DNA from: an uncultured Collinsella sp.
Lineage (GTDB): Bacteria > Actinomycetota > Coriobacteriia > Coriobacteriales > Coriobacteriaceae
Length of the DNA: 33,728 nt
Direction of reading: 5' to 3'
Assembly: GCA_900751755.1 (NCBI GenBank)
Contig: CAADSP010000064.1
Span: forward strand, 1 to 33,728
Below the pieces are notes generated by a model. The model made no database searches, was not told the origin of the DNA, and was given only the letters and a program-made list of their open reading frames with translations. Shown here in pieces: positions 15,444-23,664 of this stretch. A program made the position numbers and the translations under genes. How positions within the stretch are numbered: position 1 is the first letter of the stretch; every line of letters starts with the position of its first letter.

Positions 15444-16130
15444 ATGACCGTCGATCCTTTGATTCAATCCCTGAAGGGTAAGCTCGTCGTGAGCGTTCAG
15501 GCGTATATGGGCGAGCCGCTTCGTACGCCCGAGACCATGGCTCAAATGTCTCGTGCTTGCGAGCTCGGCGGCGCCGCCGCCATTCGCTGCCAGGGCCTTG
15601 CCGACATTGCCGCCATTAAGGGTCGCTGTGAGGTTCCTGTTATCGGCCTGTGGAAGGATGGGCACGAGGGCGTTTACATCACGCCGACGCTGCGTCACGC
15701 TCGCGCCTGCGTTGCTGCGGGTGCCGATATCGTGGCGATCGACGCCACCGATCGTCCGCGTCCCGACGGCAAGTCGGTCGAGGATACCTTCCGCCCGCTG
15801 CACGAGGAGGGTGTGCTCCTGATGGCGGATTGTGCCACCATCGAGGACATTCGCCGTGCGGTTGATATGGGCTTCGACCTTGTATCCACCACGCTTTCTC
15901 ACGGTGTCGCTGCCATCGACTGCACCATGGCCGATGGCCCCGATCTGCCGCTCCTGCGTCAGGCGACCGAGGAATTCCCCGGTCTTCCCATCATCTGCGA
16001 GGGCCGCGTGCACACGCCCGAGGAGGCTCGCGCCGCGATCGATGCTGGCGCCTGGGCCGTTGTCGTCGGCACCGCCATTACGCACCCCACGAGTATTACG
16101 AGTTGGTTCAAGGCTGCGCTTGAGGCGTAA
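15444..16130 (+). CDS. nanE: N-acetylmannosamine-6-phosphate 2-epimerase
   Basis: A 228-residue TIM-barrel enzyme converting ManNAc-6-phosphate to GlcNAc-6-phosphate, the step that joins sialic-acid breakdown to amino-sugar metabolism. Family marks: KLVVSVQA near 13-20, the catalytic-lysine strand VIGLWKDG (K72), VYITPT near 78-83, VAIDATDRPRP near 98-108, and the phosphate-binding C-terminal strands ICEGRVHTPEEA and AVVVGTAITHP. Length fits the family. The ATG follows AAAGG at about 10 nt. It is the last gene before a strong terminator. No nagA, nagB or sialidase gene is present in the window. Confidence 0.93.
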   Translation: MTVDPLIQSLKGKLVVSVQAYMGEPLRTPETMAQMSRACELGGAAAIRCQGLADIAAIKGRCEVPVIGLWKDGHEGVYITPTLRHARACVAAGADIVAIDATDRPRPDGKSVEDTFRPLHEEGVLLMADCATIEDIRRAVDMGFDLVSTTLSHGVAAIDCTMADGPDLPLLRQATEEFPGLPIICEGRVHTPEEARAAIDAGAWAVVVGTAITHPTSITSWFKAALEA

Positions 16131-16157
16131 GACAGGCCTCGTATCCGCTCGGGGCGG

Positions 16158-16163
16158 TATACT
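16158..16163 (+). promoter_or_regulatory. Possible -10 box before the terminator and rapZ
   Basis: TATACT lies 28 nt after the nanE stop. No good -35 was found. If it is used for rapZ, the terminator hairpin at 16182-16211 would lie in the rapZ leader and act as an attenuator. Weak call. Confidence 0.25.
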
Positions 16164-16181
16164 CAATATAGGCAATTGACC

Positions 16182-16218
16182 GCGCGGGATCCGGGTTGCT
16201 GGGTCCCGCGCTTGTTTT
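16182..16218 (+). terminator. Intrinsic terminator of the sialic-acid operon
   Basis: GCGCGGGATCC (16182-16192) pairs with GGGTCCCGCGC (16201-16211): 11 bp with one G-U pair, 8-nt loop, followed by TTGTTTT. It is the only hairpin in this operon with a T-tract. Confidence 0.8.
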
Positions 16219-16231
16219 CGGGAGGCAACAC

Positions 16232-17152
16232 ATGCAAAAGGGAGATGCCATGGATGCGGCGGAGCGCTCGGAGCGCATCCCCGATATCGTCATCATCACC
16301 GGAATGTCCGGATCGGGCCGCACGCAGGCCATGCACGTGTTCGAGGACATGGGCTATTTTTGCATCGATAACCTGCCTCCACGTCTCATCGCCCAGCTTG
16401 CCGAGCTCGTCGGCATCAATACGGGCGTGGGCAGGCATCTCGCCGTCACCTGCGATTTGCGTAGCCAGGGACTGTTTGACGAGTTGCTCGATGCGGTCGC
16501 CGCGCTCGAAGAGCGCGAGATGAGCTGCGACATCGTGTTCCTGGAGGCCTCTGACGAGGTGCTGATTCGTCGCTACAGCGAAAATCGCCGCCGTCATCCC
16601 ATTGCCAAGCCGGGGGAGACTACGGCCGATGCCATTCAGCGCGAGCGCCTTCAGCTTCAGGGCGTGCGCGACCGAGCCGATATGATTATCGACACGAGCC
16701 GTCTGCGCACCTCTGCGCTGCGCAACAAGCTACGTATGGCATTTTCCGAGCTGTCCGACCAGCAGCTCATGGACGTCCACGTGTTCTCGTTTGGCTTTAA
16801 GCACGGCATGCCCGTCGAGGCGGACATTATGATCGACGTCCGCTTCCTGCCCAATCCGTTCTACGATCCCGAGATGCGCACGATGACCGGTCTCGATAAA
16901 AAGGTCTCCGATTTTGTTCTGGATCATCCCAAGACGCAGGAGTTTTGGAAGGCTTGGACACAGCTGCTCGATACGGTCATGCCCGGTTATATCGCGGAGG
17001 GTAAGCCGCAGCTTTCTATCGCCATCGGCTGCACGGGCGGCCAGCACCGCAGCGTTGCCATTGCCGAGGCCACGGCCCGTTACCTGGAAGGCGCTCAGTA
17101 TCATGTGAGCATCTCCCACCGCGACCTGTCGCGCGCCAACACGAAGGCATAG
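16232..17152 (+). CDS. rapZ: RapZ/YvcJ-family nucleotide-binding protein
   Basis: A 306-residue protein of the RapZ family. In E. coli RapZ is an RNase adapter controlling glmS; in Gram-positives the homologue YvcJ hydrolyses nucleotides and is linked to envelope sugar metabolism. The P-loop reads GMSGSGRTQ (24-32) with arginine instead of the usual lysine, as I recall for other actinobacterial members. FEDMGYFCIDNLPP follows at 37-50, and the C-terminal GCTGGQHRSV motif is intact. The ATG at 16232 was chosen for its GGGAGG site at 6 nt; ATG 16250, preceded by AAAAGGGAG, would give 300 residues and is nearly as good. whiA follows after 6 nt. Confidence 0.9.
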   Translation: MQKGDAMDAAERSERIPDIVIITGMSGSGRTQAMHVFEDMGYFCIDNLPPRLIAQLAELVGINTGVGRHLAVTCDLRSQGLFDELLDAVAALEEREMSCDIVFLEASDEVLIRRYSENRRRHPIAKPGETTADAIQRERLQLQGVRDRADMIIDTSRLRTSALRNKLRMAFSELSDQQLMDVHVFSFGFKHGMPVEADIMIDVRFLPNPFYDPEMRTMTGLDKKVSDFVLDHPKTQEFWKAWTQLLDTVMPGYIAEGKPQLSIAIGCTGGQHRSVAIAEATARYLEGAQYHVSISHRDLSRANTKA

Positions 17153-17158
17153 GCCTGC

Positions 17159-18088
17159 ATGTCGTTTACCGCTGAGGTGCGCGACGAGCTTGCGCGCTGC
17201 GAACCCGAATGTGAATACTGCGACTTGTCGACGCTTGCCGCCCTCACGCGCGTGAGCGGTACGCTCTCGCTTACCGGCTCTGGGCGGTATCGTTTGACGG
17301 TTGCGACTGAGACGGGAGCCGTCGCGCGCACGATGATCACGCTGACGCATCGTATCCTTAAGCTCAAAACGGAGTTCACCGTCCGTAAATCTGTATTGCA
17401 TAAGGTTCGAAACTACCTCATCACCTTGCCTGATCAGCCAGACCTGGATAAGGCCTTGGTTCTGCTGGGTATCCTCGACCGTAGGGGAGGACTTGTCGCC
17501 GGCGTACCCCGACATATCGTTGCCCGTCCTTGCTGTAGACTTGCCTATATCCGCGGCGCGCTCATCGCGGGCGGCTTCGTGGCCGATCCACGCGGCGATT
17601 TTCATTTGGAGATCGCGGTGCAAGGCGAGCAATATGCCAAGGGGCTTTGCGATCTGTTGGAGCAGATTGGGGTCCATGCTCGTGTTAATGCACGGCGGGG
17701 GTCATATGCCGTGTACATTAAGAGCGCCGAGGAAATCGAGCATCTATTAAAGCTGATTGGCGCCAAGCGCAGCGTTGCCGAGATTGAAGAGGCCCGCGCG
17801 GTTAAGCTGGTGAAGAACGACGTGAATCGTCGCGTGAACGCAGAGCTTGCCAACCAGACCAGAAGTGCCGGTGCCGCCCAACATCAGCTTGCGCTCATCG
17901 ATGAGCTTGATCGGCGCGGTTTGCGCGAAACGCTGCCGGACGCTCTGGCAGTTTTTTGTGACTTACGCGAGCGTTACCCCGATCTCTCACTGCGAGATTT
18001 GGGGGAAATGGCCGACCCTCCTTTGTCGAAGTCGGCCTTGTATCACCGTGTTTTGCGCCTTGAAAAGCTCATTGAAGCAAGCGGGTAG
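17159..18088 (+). CDS. whiA: WhiA-family DNA-binding protein (sporulation/cell-division regulator homologue)
   Basis: A 309-residue protein combining a degenerate LAGLIDADG endonuclease-like domain (about 90-190, with YIRGALIAGGFVADP near 130-144) and a C-terminal helix-turn-helix (about 225-300, with LRDLGEMADPPLSKSALYHR). The N-terminus SFTAEVRDELARCEPE is characteristic. WhiA regulates sporulation septation in Streptomyces and affects division and nucleoid segregation in Bacillus; here only a housekeeping role in a non-sporulating cell can be inferred. The ATG at 17159 lies 6 nt after rapZ. In many Gram-positives yvcK lies between these two genes; it is absent here. Confidence 0.92.
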   Translation: MSFTAEVRDELARCEPECEYCDLSTLAALTRVSGTLSLTGSGRYRLTVATETGAVARTMITLTHRILKLKTEFTVRKSVLHKVRNYLITLPDQPDLDKALVLLGILDRRGGLVAGVPRHIVARPCCRLAYIRGALIAGGFVADPRGDFHLEIAVQGEQYAKGLCDLLEQIGVHARVNARRGSYAVYIKSAEEIEHLLKLIGAKRSVAEIEEARAVKLVKNDVNRRVNAELANQTRSAGAAQHQLALIDELDRRGLRETLPDALAVFCDLRERYPDLSLRDLGEMADPPLSKSALYHRVLRLEKLIEASG

Positions 18089-18131
18089 TTTAACGCAATA
18101 GCTTTTATGGTGGTTTAACTGCTGTTTTATA

Positions 18132-18149
18132 CGTTAAAGCGTTTTAACG
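18132..18149. promoter_or_regulatory. Palindromic operator candidate upstream of gap
   Basis: CGTTAAA-GCGT-TTTAACG is a perfect 7-4-7 inverted repeat centred on CG. The core TTAAAGCGTTTTAA differs from the CcpA cre consensus (TGAAARCGYTTTCA) at only two symmetric positions, so a LacI/GalR-family regulator is the best guess. TTTAACGCAA also recurs as a direct repeat at 18089-18098 and 18143-18152, and TTTAACT occurs at 18114-18120. The palindrome lies about 30 bp upstream of the candidate -35. Confidence 0.5.
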
Positions 18150-18179
18150 CAAATTTGATTTTCAATTTCGAGCATTCTC

Positions 18180-18209
18180 GTGAAATTCAAGCCAAAAAAA
18201 AGGTATATT
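18180..18209 (+). promoter_or_regulatory. Candidate promoter of the glycolytic operon
   Basis: GTGAAA (18180-18185) and TATATT (18204-18209) are separated by 18 nt, with a run of eight A within the spacer. The predicted start near 18216 gives a leader of about 66 nt before gap. Confidence 0.45.
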
Positions 18210-18281
18210 AGGCGAGTGGTTAGTTTGTGGGCCTCAACGGCAGGCGCTGTAGCTTGCGGGGGCCTTACGAAAGGAGACACA

Positions 18282-19307
18282 ATGGCAGTAAAGGTTGCTA
18301 TTAACGGCTTCGGTCGCATCGGTCGTCTGGCCTTCCGCCAGATGTTCGGTCATGAGGGCTCCGAGATCGTCGCTATCAACGACCTCACCTCTCCCGATAT
18401 GCTCGCTTACCTGCTGAAGTACGACTCCACGCAGGGCAACTATGCTCGCGATCACGAGGTCGTCGCTGGCGAGGATTCCATCACCGTTGACGGCAAGGAG
18501 ATCAAGATCTACAAGGAGGCCGACGCCAACAACCTGCCTTGGGGCGACCTCGACGTCGACGTCGTTCTCGAGTGCACCGGCTTCTACACCAGCAAGGCTA
18601 AGGCTCAGGCCCACATCAACGCTGGCGCCAAGAAGGTCGTCATCTCCGCTCCGGCCGGCAGCGATCTGCCCACCATCGTGTACAACGTCAACCATGAGAC
18701 GCTGACCGCTGAGGACAACATCATCTCCGCTGCTTCCTGCACCACCAACTGCCTCGCCCCGATGGCCAAGGGTCTGAACGACTTCGCTCCCATCGTCTCC
18801 GGCATCATGACCACCATCCACGCCTTCACCGGCGACCAGATGCCGCTCGACGGCCCGCAGCGCAAGGGCAACTTCCGTCGCTCCCGCGCCTGCTCCGAGA
18901 ACATCGTCCCGAACACCACGGGCGCTGCCAAGGCCATCGGCCTGGTTCTCCCCGAGCTCAACGGCAAGCTCATCGGTGCCGCCCAGCGCGTCCCGACGCC
19001 GACCGGCTCGCTGACCAACCTCTACGCCGTCGTTGACAAGAAGGTCACCGTCGACGAGGTCAACGCTGCCATGAAGGCCTACGCCGAGACCATCCCCGAT
19101 ACCTTCGCTTACAACGAGGACCAGATCGTCTCCCGCGACATCGTCGGCGAGACCCACGGCTCCATCTTCGACGCCACTCAGACCATGTGCTCTGATCTCG
19201 GCAACGGCCAGACCCTCGTTCAGGTCACCTCTTGGTACGACAACGAGAACTCCTACACCTCTCAGATGGTCCGCACCATCAAGTACTTCGAGAAGTTCGT
19301 TGCTTAA
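18282..19307 (+). CDS. gap: Glyceraldehyde-3-phosphate dehydrogenase
   Basis: A 341-residue glycolytic dehydrogenase oxidising glyceraldehyde-3-phosphate to 1,3-bisphosphoglycerate. It shows the Rossmann start NGFGRIGRLAFRQ (8-20), D34 in INDLT, which favours NAD, the catalytic C153 in SCTTNCLAP, and WYDNENSYTSQM near the C-terminus. The ATG at 18282 follows AAAGGAG; the frame is open for 34 codons upstream but that part crosses the promoter. Codon choice is extremely biased to C-ending codons, as expected for a very abundant protein. A terminator-like hairpin separates it from pgk, so gap is probably made in excess of the rest of the operon. Confidence 0.98.
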   Translation: MAVKVAINGFGRIGRLAFRQMFGHEGSEIVAINDLTSPDMLAYLLKYDSTQGNYARDHEVVAGEDSITVDGKEIKIYKEADANNLPWGDLDVDVVLECTGFYTSKAKAQAHINAGAKKVVISAPAGSDLPTIVYNVNHETLTAEDNIISAASCTTNCLAPMAKGLNDFAPIVSGIMTTIHAFTGDQMPLDGPQRKGNFRRSRACSENIVPNTTGAAKAIGLVLPELNGKLIGAAQRVPTPTGSLTNLYAVVDKKVTVDEVNAAMKAYAETIPDTFAYNEDQIVSRDIVGETHGSIFDATQTMCSDLGNGQTLVQVTSWYDNENSYTSQMVRTIKYFEKFVA

Positions 19308-19344
19308 TTTAGCTTTTAGCGAATAGCTCGTTGAGCGTCTAAAG

Positions 19345-19391
19345 AAGGGCGCGGCCTCATAGGGCTTACACCCTAGGGTCGCGCCCTTTTT
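19345..19391 (+). terminator. Terminator-like hairpin between gap and pgk
   Basis: AAGGGCGCG (19345-19353) pairs with CGCGCCCTT (19380-19388), with an inner AGGG/CCCT helix and a T5 tract at 19387-19391. Probably partial termination that lowers pgk-tpiA-gpmI relative to gap; pgk has no separate promoter that I can identify. A second hairpin (GTCTGCC / GGCAGAC, 19402-19424) lies just before the pgk ribosome-binding site. Confidence 0.7.
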
Positions 19392-19447
19392 ATAGGAAAT
19401 CGTCTGCCGTAATGGGAGGCAGACACGTACGAAAGGTAGAAGCAAAC

Positions 19448-20638
19448 ATGGCCTTTACCAAGAAGACCGTCCGCGACATCGATGTCGACGGCAAGCGCGT
19501 TCTCGTCCGCGTTGACTTCAACGTGCCTATCAAGGATGGCGTCGTTGGCGACACCACCCGTATCAAGGCTGCCCTGCCCACCATCAACTACCTCGTTGAG
19601 CACAACGCTCGCGTCATCCTCATGAGCCACCTCGGCCGTCCCGAGGGTACCGGCTTCCAGCCTGAGCTCTCCCTTGAGCCTGTCGCTAAGAAGCTCGCTG
19701 AGCTCTCTGGTCTCGACGTTGCCTTTGTCGCCGACACCTACGGCGAGAAGGCTGCTGAGGCTGTCGCCGCCGTCGAGCCGGGCAAGGTCCTCGTTCTCGA
19801 GAACGTCCGTTTCGACAAGCGTGAGAAGAAGAACGATCCCGAGATCGCCAAGAAGCTCGCTTCCTATGGTGACGTCTTCGTTCTCGATGCCTTCGGCACC
19901 GCACACCGCGCCCAGGGTTCCGTCGTGGGCCCCGCCGCTTACCTGCCTGCCGTCGCCGGCTTCCTGCTCGAGAAGGAGGTCGACACGCTGACCGGCATCT
20001 TCGCCGAGCCCGAGCGCCCCTTCGTCGCCATCGTCGGCGGTTCCAAGGTTTCCTCCAAGATCGGCGTTCTCGATCACCTCATCGACTCCGCTGATACCCT
20101 GATCATCGGTGGCGGCATGGCCTACACCTTCTTCCTGGCTCAGGGCCTGTCCGTCGGTCAGTCCCTCAAGGAAGAGGACTGGGTCGAGCGCGCCGGTGAG
20201 ATGCTCAAGAAGGCCGAGGAGAAGGGCGTCAAGATCCTGCTCCCCATCGACAACCGCGTTGCTGATCACTTTGGCGAGGACGCTGTCCCCGAGGTTGTCG
20301 CTTCCGACGCTATCCCCGACGACCGTGAGGGTATGGACATCGGCCCCAAGACCGAGGAGCTCTACGCCGAGGCTGTCAAGGGTGCCAAGACTGTGTTCTG
20401 GAATGGCCCCATGGGCGTCTTCGAGTTCGATAACTTCGCTCACGGCACCCAGGCTATCGCCGAGGCTGTCGCCGAGGCTGATTGCACCTCGATCATCGGT
20501 GGTGGCGACTCTGTCGCAGCCGTCAACAAGTTCAACCTGGCCGACAAGATGAGCTGGATCTCTACCGGTGGTGGCGCTTCCATGGAGCTCGTCGAGGGTA
20601 AGGCCCTGCCCGGAGTGGAGGCGCTTCTCGATGCCTAA
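19448..20638 (+). CDS. pgk: Phosphoglycerate kinase
   Basis: A 396-residue cytoplasmic kinase transferring phosphate from 1,3-bisphosphoglycerate to ADP. It shows VRVDFNVP near 20-27, the substrate-binding LMSHLGRPEG, the hinge and nucleotide-binding VAIVGGSKVSSKI, WNGPMGVFEF, and the C-terminal STGGGASMELVEG. The ATG at 19448 follows GAAAGG; an upstream in-frame ATG (19412) lacks a suitable ribosome-binding site. Its last bases overlap the tpiA start by 8 nt. Highly biased codon use. Confidence 0.98.
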   Translation: MAFTKKTVRDIDVDGKRVLVRVDFNVPIKDGVVGDTTRIKAALPTINYLVEHNARVILMSHLGRPEGTGFQPELSLEPVAKKLAELSGLDVAFVADTYGEKAAEAVAAVEPGKVLVLENVRFDKREKKNDPEIAKKLASYGDVFVLDAFGTAHRAQGSVVGPAAYLPAVAGFLLEKEVDTLTGIFAEPERPFVAIVGGSKVSSKIGVLDHLIDSADTLIIGGGMAYTFFLAQGLSVGQSLKEEDWVERAGEMLKKAEEKGVKILLPIDNRVADHFGEDAVPEVVASDAIPDDREGMDIGPKTEELYAEAVKGAKTVFWNGPMGVFEFDNFAHGTQAIAEAVAEADCTSIIGGGDSVAAVNKFNLADKMSWISTGGGASMELVEGKALPGVEALLDA

Positions 20639-21398
20639 TCGCACCCTTCTTATCGCTGGTAACTGGAAGATGAACAACGACGTCGCCGAGGCCGCCAAGC
20701 TCGCCGACGAGCTGGCTCAGGCTCTGCCCGAGGTTCCGGCTGGCGTCGAGGTGCTCGTCTGCCCTCCGACCATCGACATCACCACGGTTCATGACCGTAT
20801 TCAGGCTGCCCCCATCGCCCTCGGTGCACAGAACGTGTACTGGGAGGCCAAGGGTGCCTTCACCGGTGAGTCTTCTTGCGACATGCTCAAGTCCGCTGGC
20901 TGCACCTACTGCATCATCGGTCACTCCGAGCGTCGTGATTACTTCCACGAGACCGACGAGGATCAGAACAAGAAGGCCAAGGCCCTCGTTGCCGCCGGTC
21001 TTGTTCCTGTCTTCTGCTGCGGCGAGTCCCTTGAGGTCCGCGAGGCCGGCACCTATGTCGAGCACGTCGTGAACCAGGTCAAGGCTGGTCTCGAGGGTCT
21101 CGAGATCACTTGCCCCAAGCAGGTCGTCGTCGCCTACGAGCCCATCTGGGCCATCGGCACCGGCAAGACCGCTACCGCCGAGGACGCTCAGGAGGTCTGC
21201 GGCGCTATCCGTGAGACCCTCAAGGAGATGTTCGGTGAGGAGCTCGCCGACGGCATCCGCGTTCTCTATGGTGGCTCTGCCAAGCCCGGCAACATCGCCG
21301 AGCTCGTCGCCAAGCCCGACGTCGACGGCGCCCTCGTGGGCGGCGCTTCGCTCAAGGCTGCCGACTTCGCCTCTATGGTCGTCAAGGCAGGCGAGTAG
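20631..21398 (+). CDS. tpiA: Triosephosphate isomerase
   Basis: A 255-residue TIM-barrel enzyme interconverting dihydroxyacetone phosphate and glyceraldehyde-3-phosphate. The catalytic set is complete: AGNWKMN with K13, the histidine in IIGHSERRDYF, the glutamate in AYEPIWAIGTGK and the phosphate loop LYGGSAKPGN. The ATG at 20631 overlaps the pgk stop (ATGCCTAA), so translation is probably coupled. gpmI starts 5 nt downstream. Confidence 0.98.
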   Translation: MPNRTLLIAGNWKMNNDVAEAAKLADELAQALPEVPAGVEVLVCPPTIDITTVHDRIQAAPIALGAQNVYWEAKGAFTGESSCDMLKSAGCTYCIIGHSERRDYFHETDEDQNKKAKALVAAGLVPVFCCGESLEVREAGTYVEHVVNQVKAGLEGLEITCPKQVVVAYEPIWAIGTGKTATAEDAQEVCGAIRETLKEMFGEELADGIRVLYGGSAKPGNIAELVAKPDVDGALVGGASLKAADFASMVVKAGE

Positions 21399-21403
21399 GA
21401 CAT

Positions 21404-22957
21404 ATGGCACAGCGTCATCTTCCTGCACTCCTGATCATCATGGATGGTTGCGGCCTGGCTCCGGCCGATGGCGAGAACGCCGTCGCCGCTGCCAAGACGC
21501 CCTTCCTCGATAGCCTGTACGAGAAGTACCCCCACACCACGCTCGGCGCTTCGGGCGAGGACGTGGGTCTTCCCGATGGCCAGATGGGCAACTCCGAGGT
21601 GGGTCACCTCAACATCGGTGCCGGCCGCATCGTGTTCCAGGAGCTTTCGCGCATCAACAATGCCATCAAGGACGGCTCCATCGCCAAGAACGAGGTCTTC
21701 GTCAAGGCTATGGACGACGTCAAGGCTGACGGCAAGACTCTCCACCTCATGGGCCTTATGAGCCCTGGCGGTGTTCATTCTCATATGAGCCACGTCGAGG
21801 CTCTGGTCAAGATGGCTGCCGAGCACGGTGTCAAGACCGTTCGCGTCCACGCCTTCATGGATGGTCGCGACGTTGACCCGCAGTCCGGTGCCGGTTACAT
21901 GAGTGAGTTCTGCGCCTTCCTGGCTAAGATCTCCGAGGAGACCGGTTGCGACGCTCGCGTTGCCACCGTCTCGGGCCGTTATTGGGCCATGGACCGCGAC
22001 AACCGTTGGGAGCGCATCCAGCGCGCCTACGATGTCATGGTCAACGCATCCGATGCCGATACCGACCCTGTTGCCGGTATCAAGGCCTACTACGAGAAGG
22101 ATCCGCGCGGCGACGAGTTCGTCGAGCCCTTCGCTGCCCACAACGAGGGCATCCACGAGGGCGACGCGGCCATCTTCTTCAACTTCCGTCCCGACCGCGC
22201 TCGTCAGATGACTCGCGTGTTCACGGACAAGGAGTTCGACGGCTTTGAGCGCGAGCAGATCAAGCTTTCGCACTTTGTGACGATGACCGAGTACGACCCG
22301 ACGTTTGACGTCGAGGTCGCCTTCCCCAAGACGTTCCCCGAGAACGTTCTGGCCGACGTTATCGCCGCCAATGGCCTGAAGCAGCTGCACACCGCCGAGA
22401 CCGAGAAGTACGCCCACGTGACGTTCTTCCTCAACGGCGGCATCGAGGAGCCCAAGGAGGGCGAGGAGCGCGTGCTCGTCGCTTCTCCCAAGGTCGCTAC
22501 CTACGACCTGCAACCTGAGATGAGCGCTCCCGAGGTTACCGAGAAGCTTGTCGCCGCCATCAACGAGGATCGCGCTGATTTCTACATCGTGAACTTCGCA
22601 AACTGCGACATGGTTGGTCACACCGGTGTCTTCGACGCTGCCGTTAAGGCCGTCGAGGCTGTTGACGATGCCCTGTCCAAGGTTGTCCCGGCGATTCTCG
22701 CTAAGGGCGGCTTTGCGCTGATTACCGCCGATCACGGCAACGCCGATCACATGTTTGACGTTGCTTCCGACGGTTCCAAGCATCCGTTCACGGCTCACAC
22801 CACCAACCGCGTGCCGTTCATCATCGTTGATGAGAAGGCACAGCTCACCGGTATCGAGGACGGCCGTCTTTCCGATATCGCTCCGACCATGCTCACCATG
22901 GCTGGTATTGAGCCTTCCGCCGAGATGACGGGTCGCGTACTCGCCACCGAGGCCTAA
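21404..22957 (+). CDS. gpmI: 2,3-bisphosphoglycerate-independent phosphoglycerate mutase
   Basis: A 517-residue metal-dependent mutase converting 3- to 2-phosphoglycerate without bisphosphoglycerate. The alkaline-phosphatase-like metal ligands and nucleophile are visible: MDG at 13-15, S64 in GQMGNSEVGHLNIG, the arginine-rich substrate motif FNFRPDRARQ, NCDMVGHTG, and TADHGNADHM. Length is that of the family. It is the last glycolytic gene of the unit; enolase is not in the window. A strong terminator follows. Confidence 0.97.
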   Translation: MAQRHLPALLIIMDGCGLAPADGENAVAAAKTPFLDSLYEKYPHTTLGASGEDVGLPDGQMGNSEVGHLNIGAGRIVFQELSRINNAIKDGSIAKNEVFVKAMDDVKADGKTLHLMGLMSPGGVHSHMSHVEALVKMAAEHGVKTVRVHAFMDGRDVDPQSGAGYMSEFCAFLAKISEETGCDARVATVSGRYWAMDRDNRWERIQRAYDVMVNASDADTDPVAGIKAYYEKDPRGDEFVEPFAAHNEGIHEGDAAIFFNFRPDRARQMTRVFTDKEFDGFEREQIKLSHFVTMTEYDPTFDVEVAFPKTFPENVLADVIAANGLKQLHTAETEKYAHVTFFLNGGIEEPKEGEERVLVASPKVATYDLQPEMSAPEVTEKLVAAINEDRADFYIVNFANCDMVGHTGVFDAAVKAVEAVDDALSKVVPAILAKGGFALITADHGNADHMFDVASDGSKHPFTAHTTNRVPFIIVDEKAQLTGIEDGRLSDIAPTMLTMAGIEPSAEMTGRVLATEA

Positions 22958-22982
22958 TAGAAAACAAATACCGTTTTCTAGT

Positions 22983-23018
22983 AAGGGGGTTGTCCACAAC
23001 CGGACAACCCTCTTTTTT
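22983..23018 (+). terminator. Intrinsic terminator after gpmI
   Basis: GGGTTGTCC (22987-22995) pairs with GGACAACCC (23002-23010), extended outward to about 13 bp, followed by a run of six T. It ends the gap-pgk-tpiA-gpmI unit. Confidence 0.9.
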
Positions 23019-23115
23019 GCGCTATTTCTACCTCGTCACCAAATGGCTGATGGGGGAGTGCTGGGGGTTGTGGTACAGTACTGGAGTTTGAATTGTTCTA
23101 TTAAGGAGCTTATCT

Positions 23116-23370
23116 ATGGGTCCGTTTCAGATTCTTCTGTTTGTCGTTTGGGCTGTCTCTGCCGTGGCGCTGACGATTCTCGTCCTGATGCACTCTGGTA
23201 AGGGCACCGGCGTTTCGGATATGATCGCTAGCTCGCTGTATAACTCCAGCTCTGCCACGGGCGTCATGGAGCAGAACCTCGATCGCCTGACGGTAATTAT
23301 GGCCGTCGTTTTTGCCGTGTGTGTCGTCCTGTGCATGTTCTTCTTCCCGCAGGGTATCGTCGGCTACTAA
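23116..23370 (+). CDS. secG: Preprotein translocase subunit SecG
   Basis: An 84-residue membrane protein with two predicted helices (about 5-25 and 54-76) joined by the loop LMHSGKGTGVSDM, the SecG hallmark. It supports SecA-driven export through SecYEG. The ATG follows AAGGAG at 7 nt. It lies between two terminators, so it is probably transcribed alone; its neighbourhood downstream of pgk-tpiA is a common actinobacterial arrangement. A possible -10 (TACAGT, 23074-23079) lacks a clear -35. Confidence 0.93.
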   Translation: MGPFQILLFVVWAVSAVALTILVLMHSGKGTGVSDMIASSLYNSSSATGVMEQNLDRLTVIMAVVFAVCVVLCMFFFPQGIVGY

Positions 23371-23392
23371 GCACGAGCCACATAAATACTTG

Positions 23393-23425
23393 AAAAGGGT
23401 TCCGCAAGTGCGGGACCCTTTTTGT
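23393..23425 (+). terminator. Intrinsic terminator after secG
   Basis: AAAAGGGTTCCGC pairs with GCGGGACCCTTTT (12 pairs and one G-U or mismatch) around a 4-nt AAGT loop and runs into T5. Confidence 0.88.
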
Positions 23426-23514
23426 TTACATATTTGTAACAGAGCCAAAATATCCCCACATACTTCGCCCAACTAAAGAAATTCTCGACCGTTGACCGGA
23501 ATTAGCCCCAAATC

Positions 23515-23564
23515 GTGCATAAAATGCGCTACTGTATTGTGAAACGTTGGTTCGTTGTGCATAA
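23515..23564. repeat. Direct repeat GTGCATAA upstream of oppA
   Basis: GTGCATAA occurs at 23515-23522 and 23557-23564, 42 bp apart (about four helical turns), in the region before oppA. It could be paired binding sites for one regulator. I found no promoter with good spacing here, so this is weak. Confidence 0.3.
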
Positions 23565-23664
23565 CCAGCCATAGCAACGGGCGGCGTTTTGATGGTTCGG
23601 ATCGGATTGTCTCGACATGTGTCCGACTGAACATTTCTTTGTCCTATCTCATAAGGAGGATGGC

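Noticed and set aside
16266..17152. RapZ P-loop arginine as an inactivating mutation
   Set aside because: Arginine at this position is, as I recall, usual in actinobacterial RapZ proteins, so it is a lineage trait.
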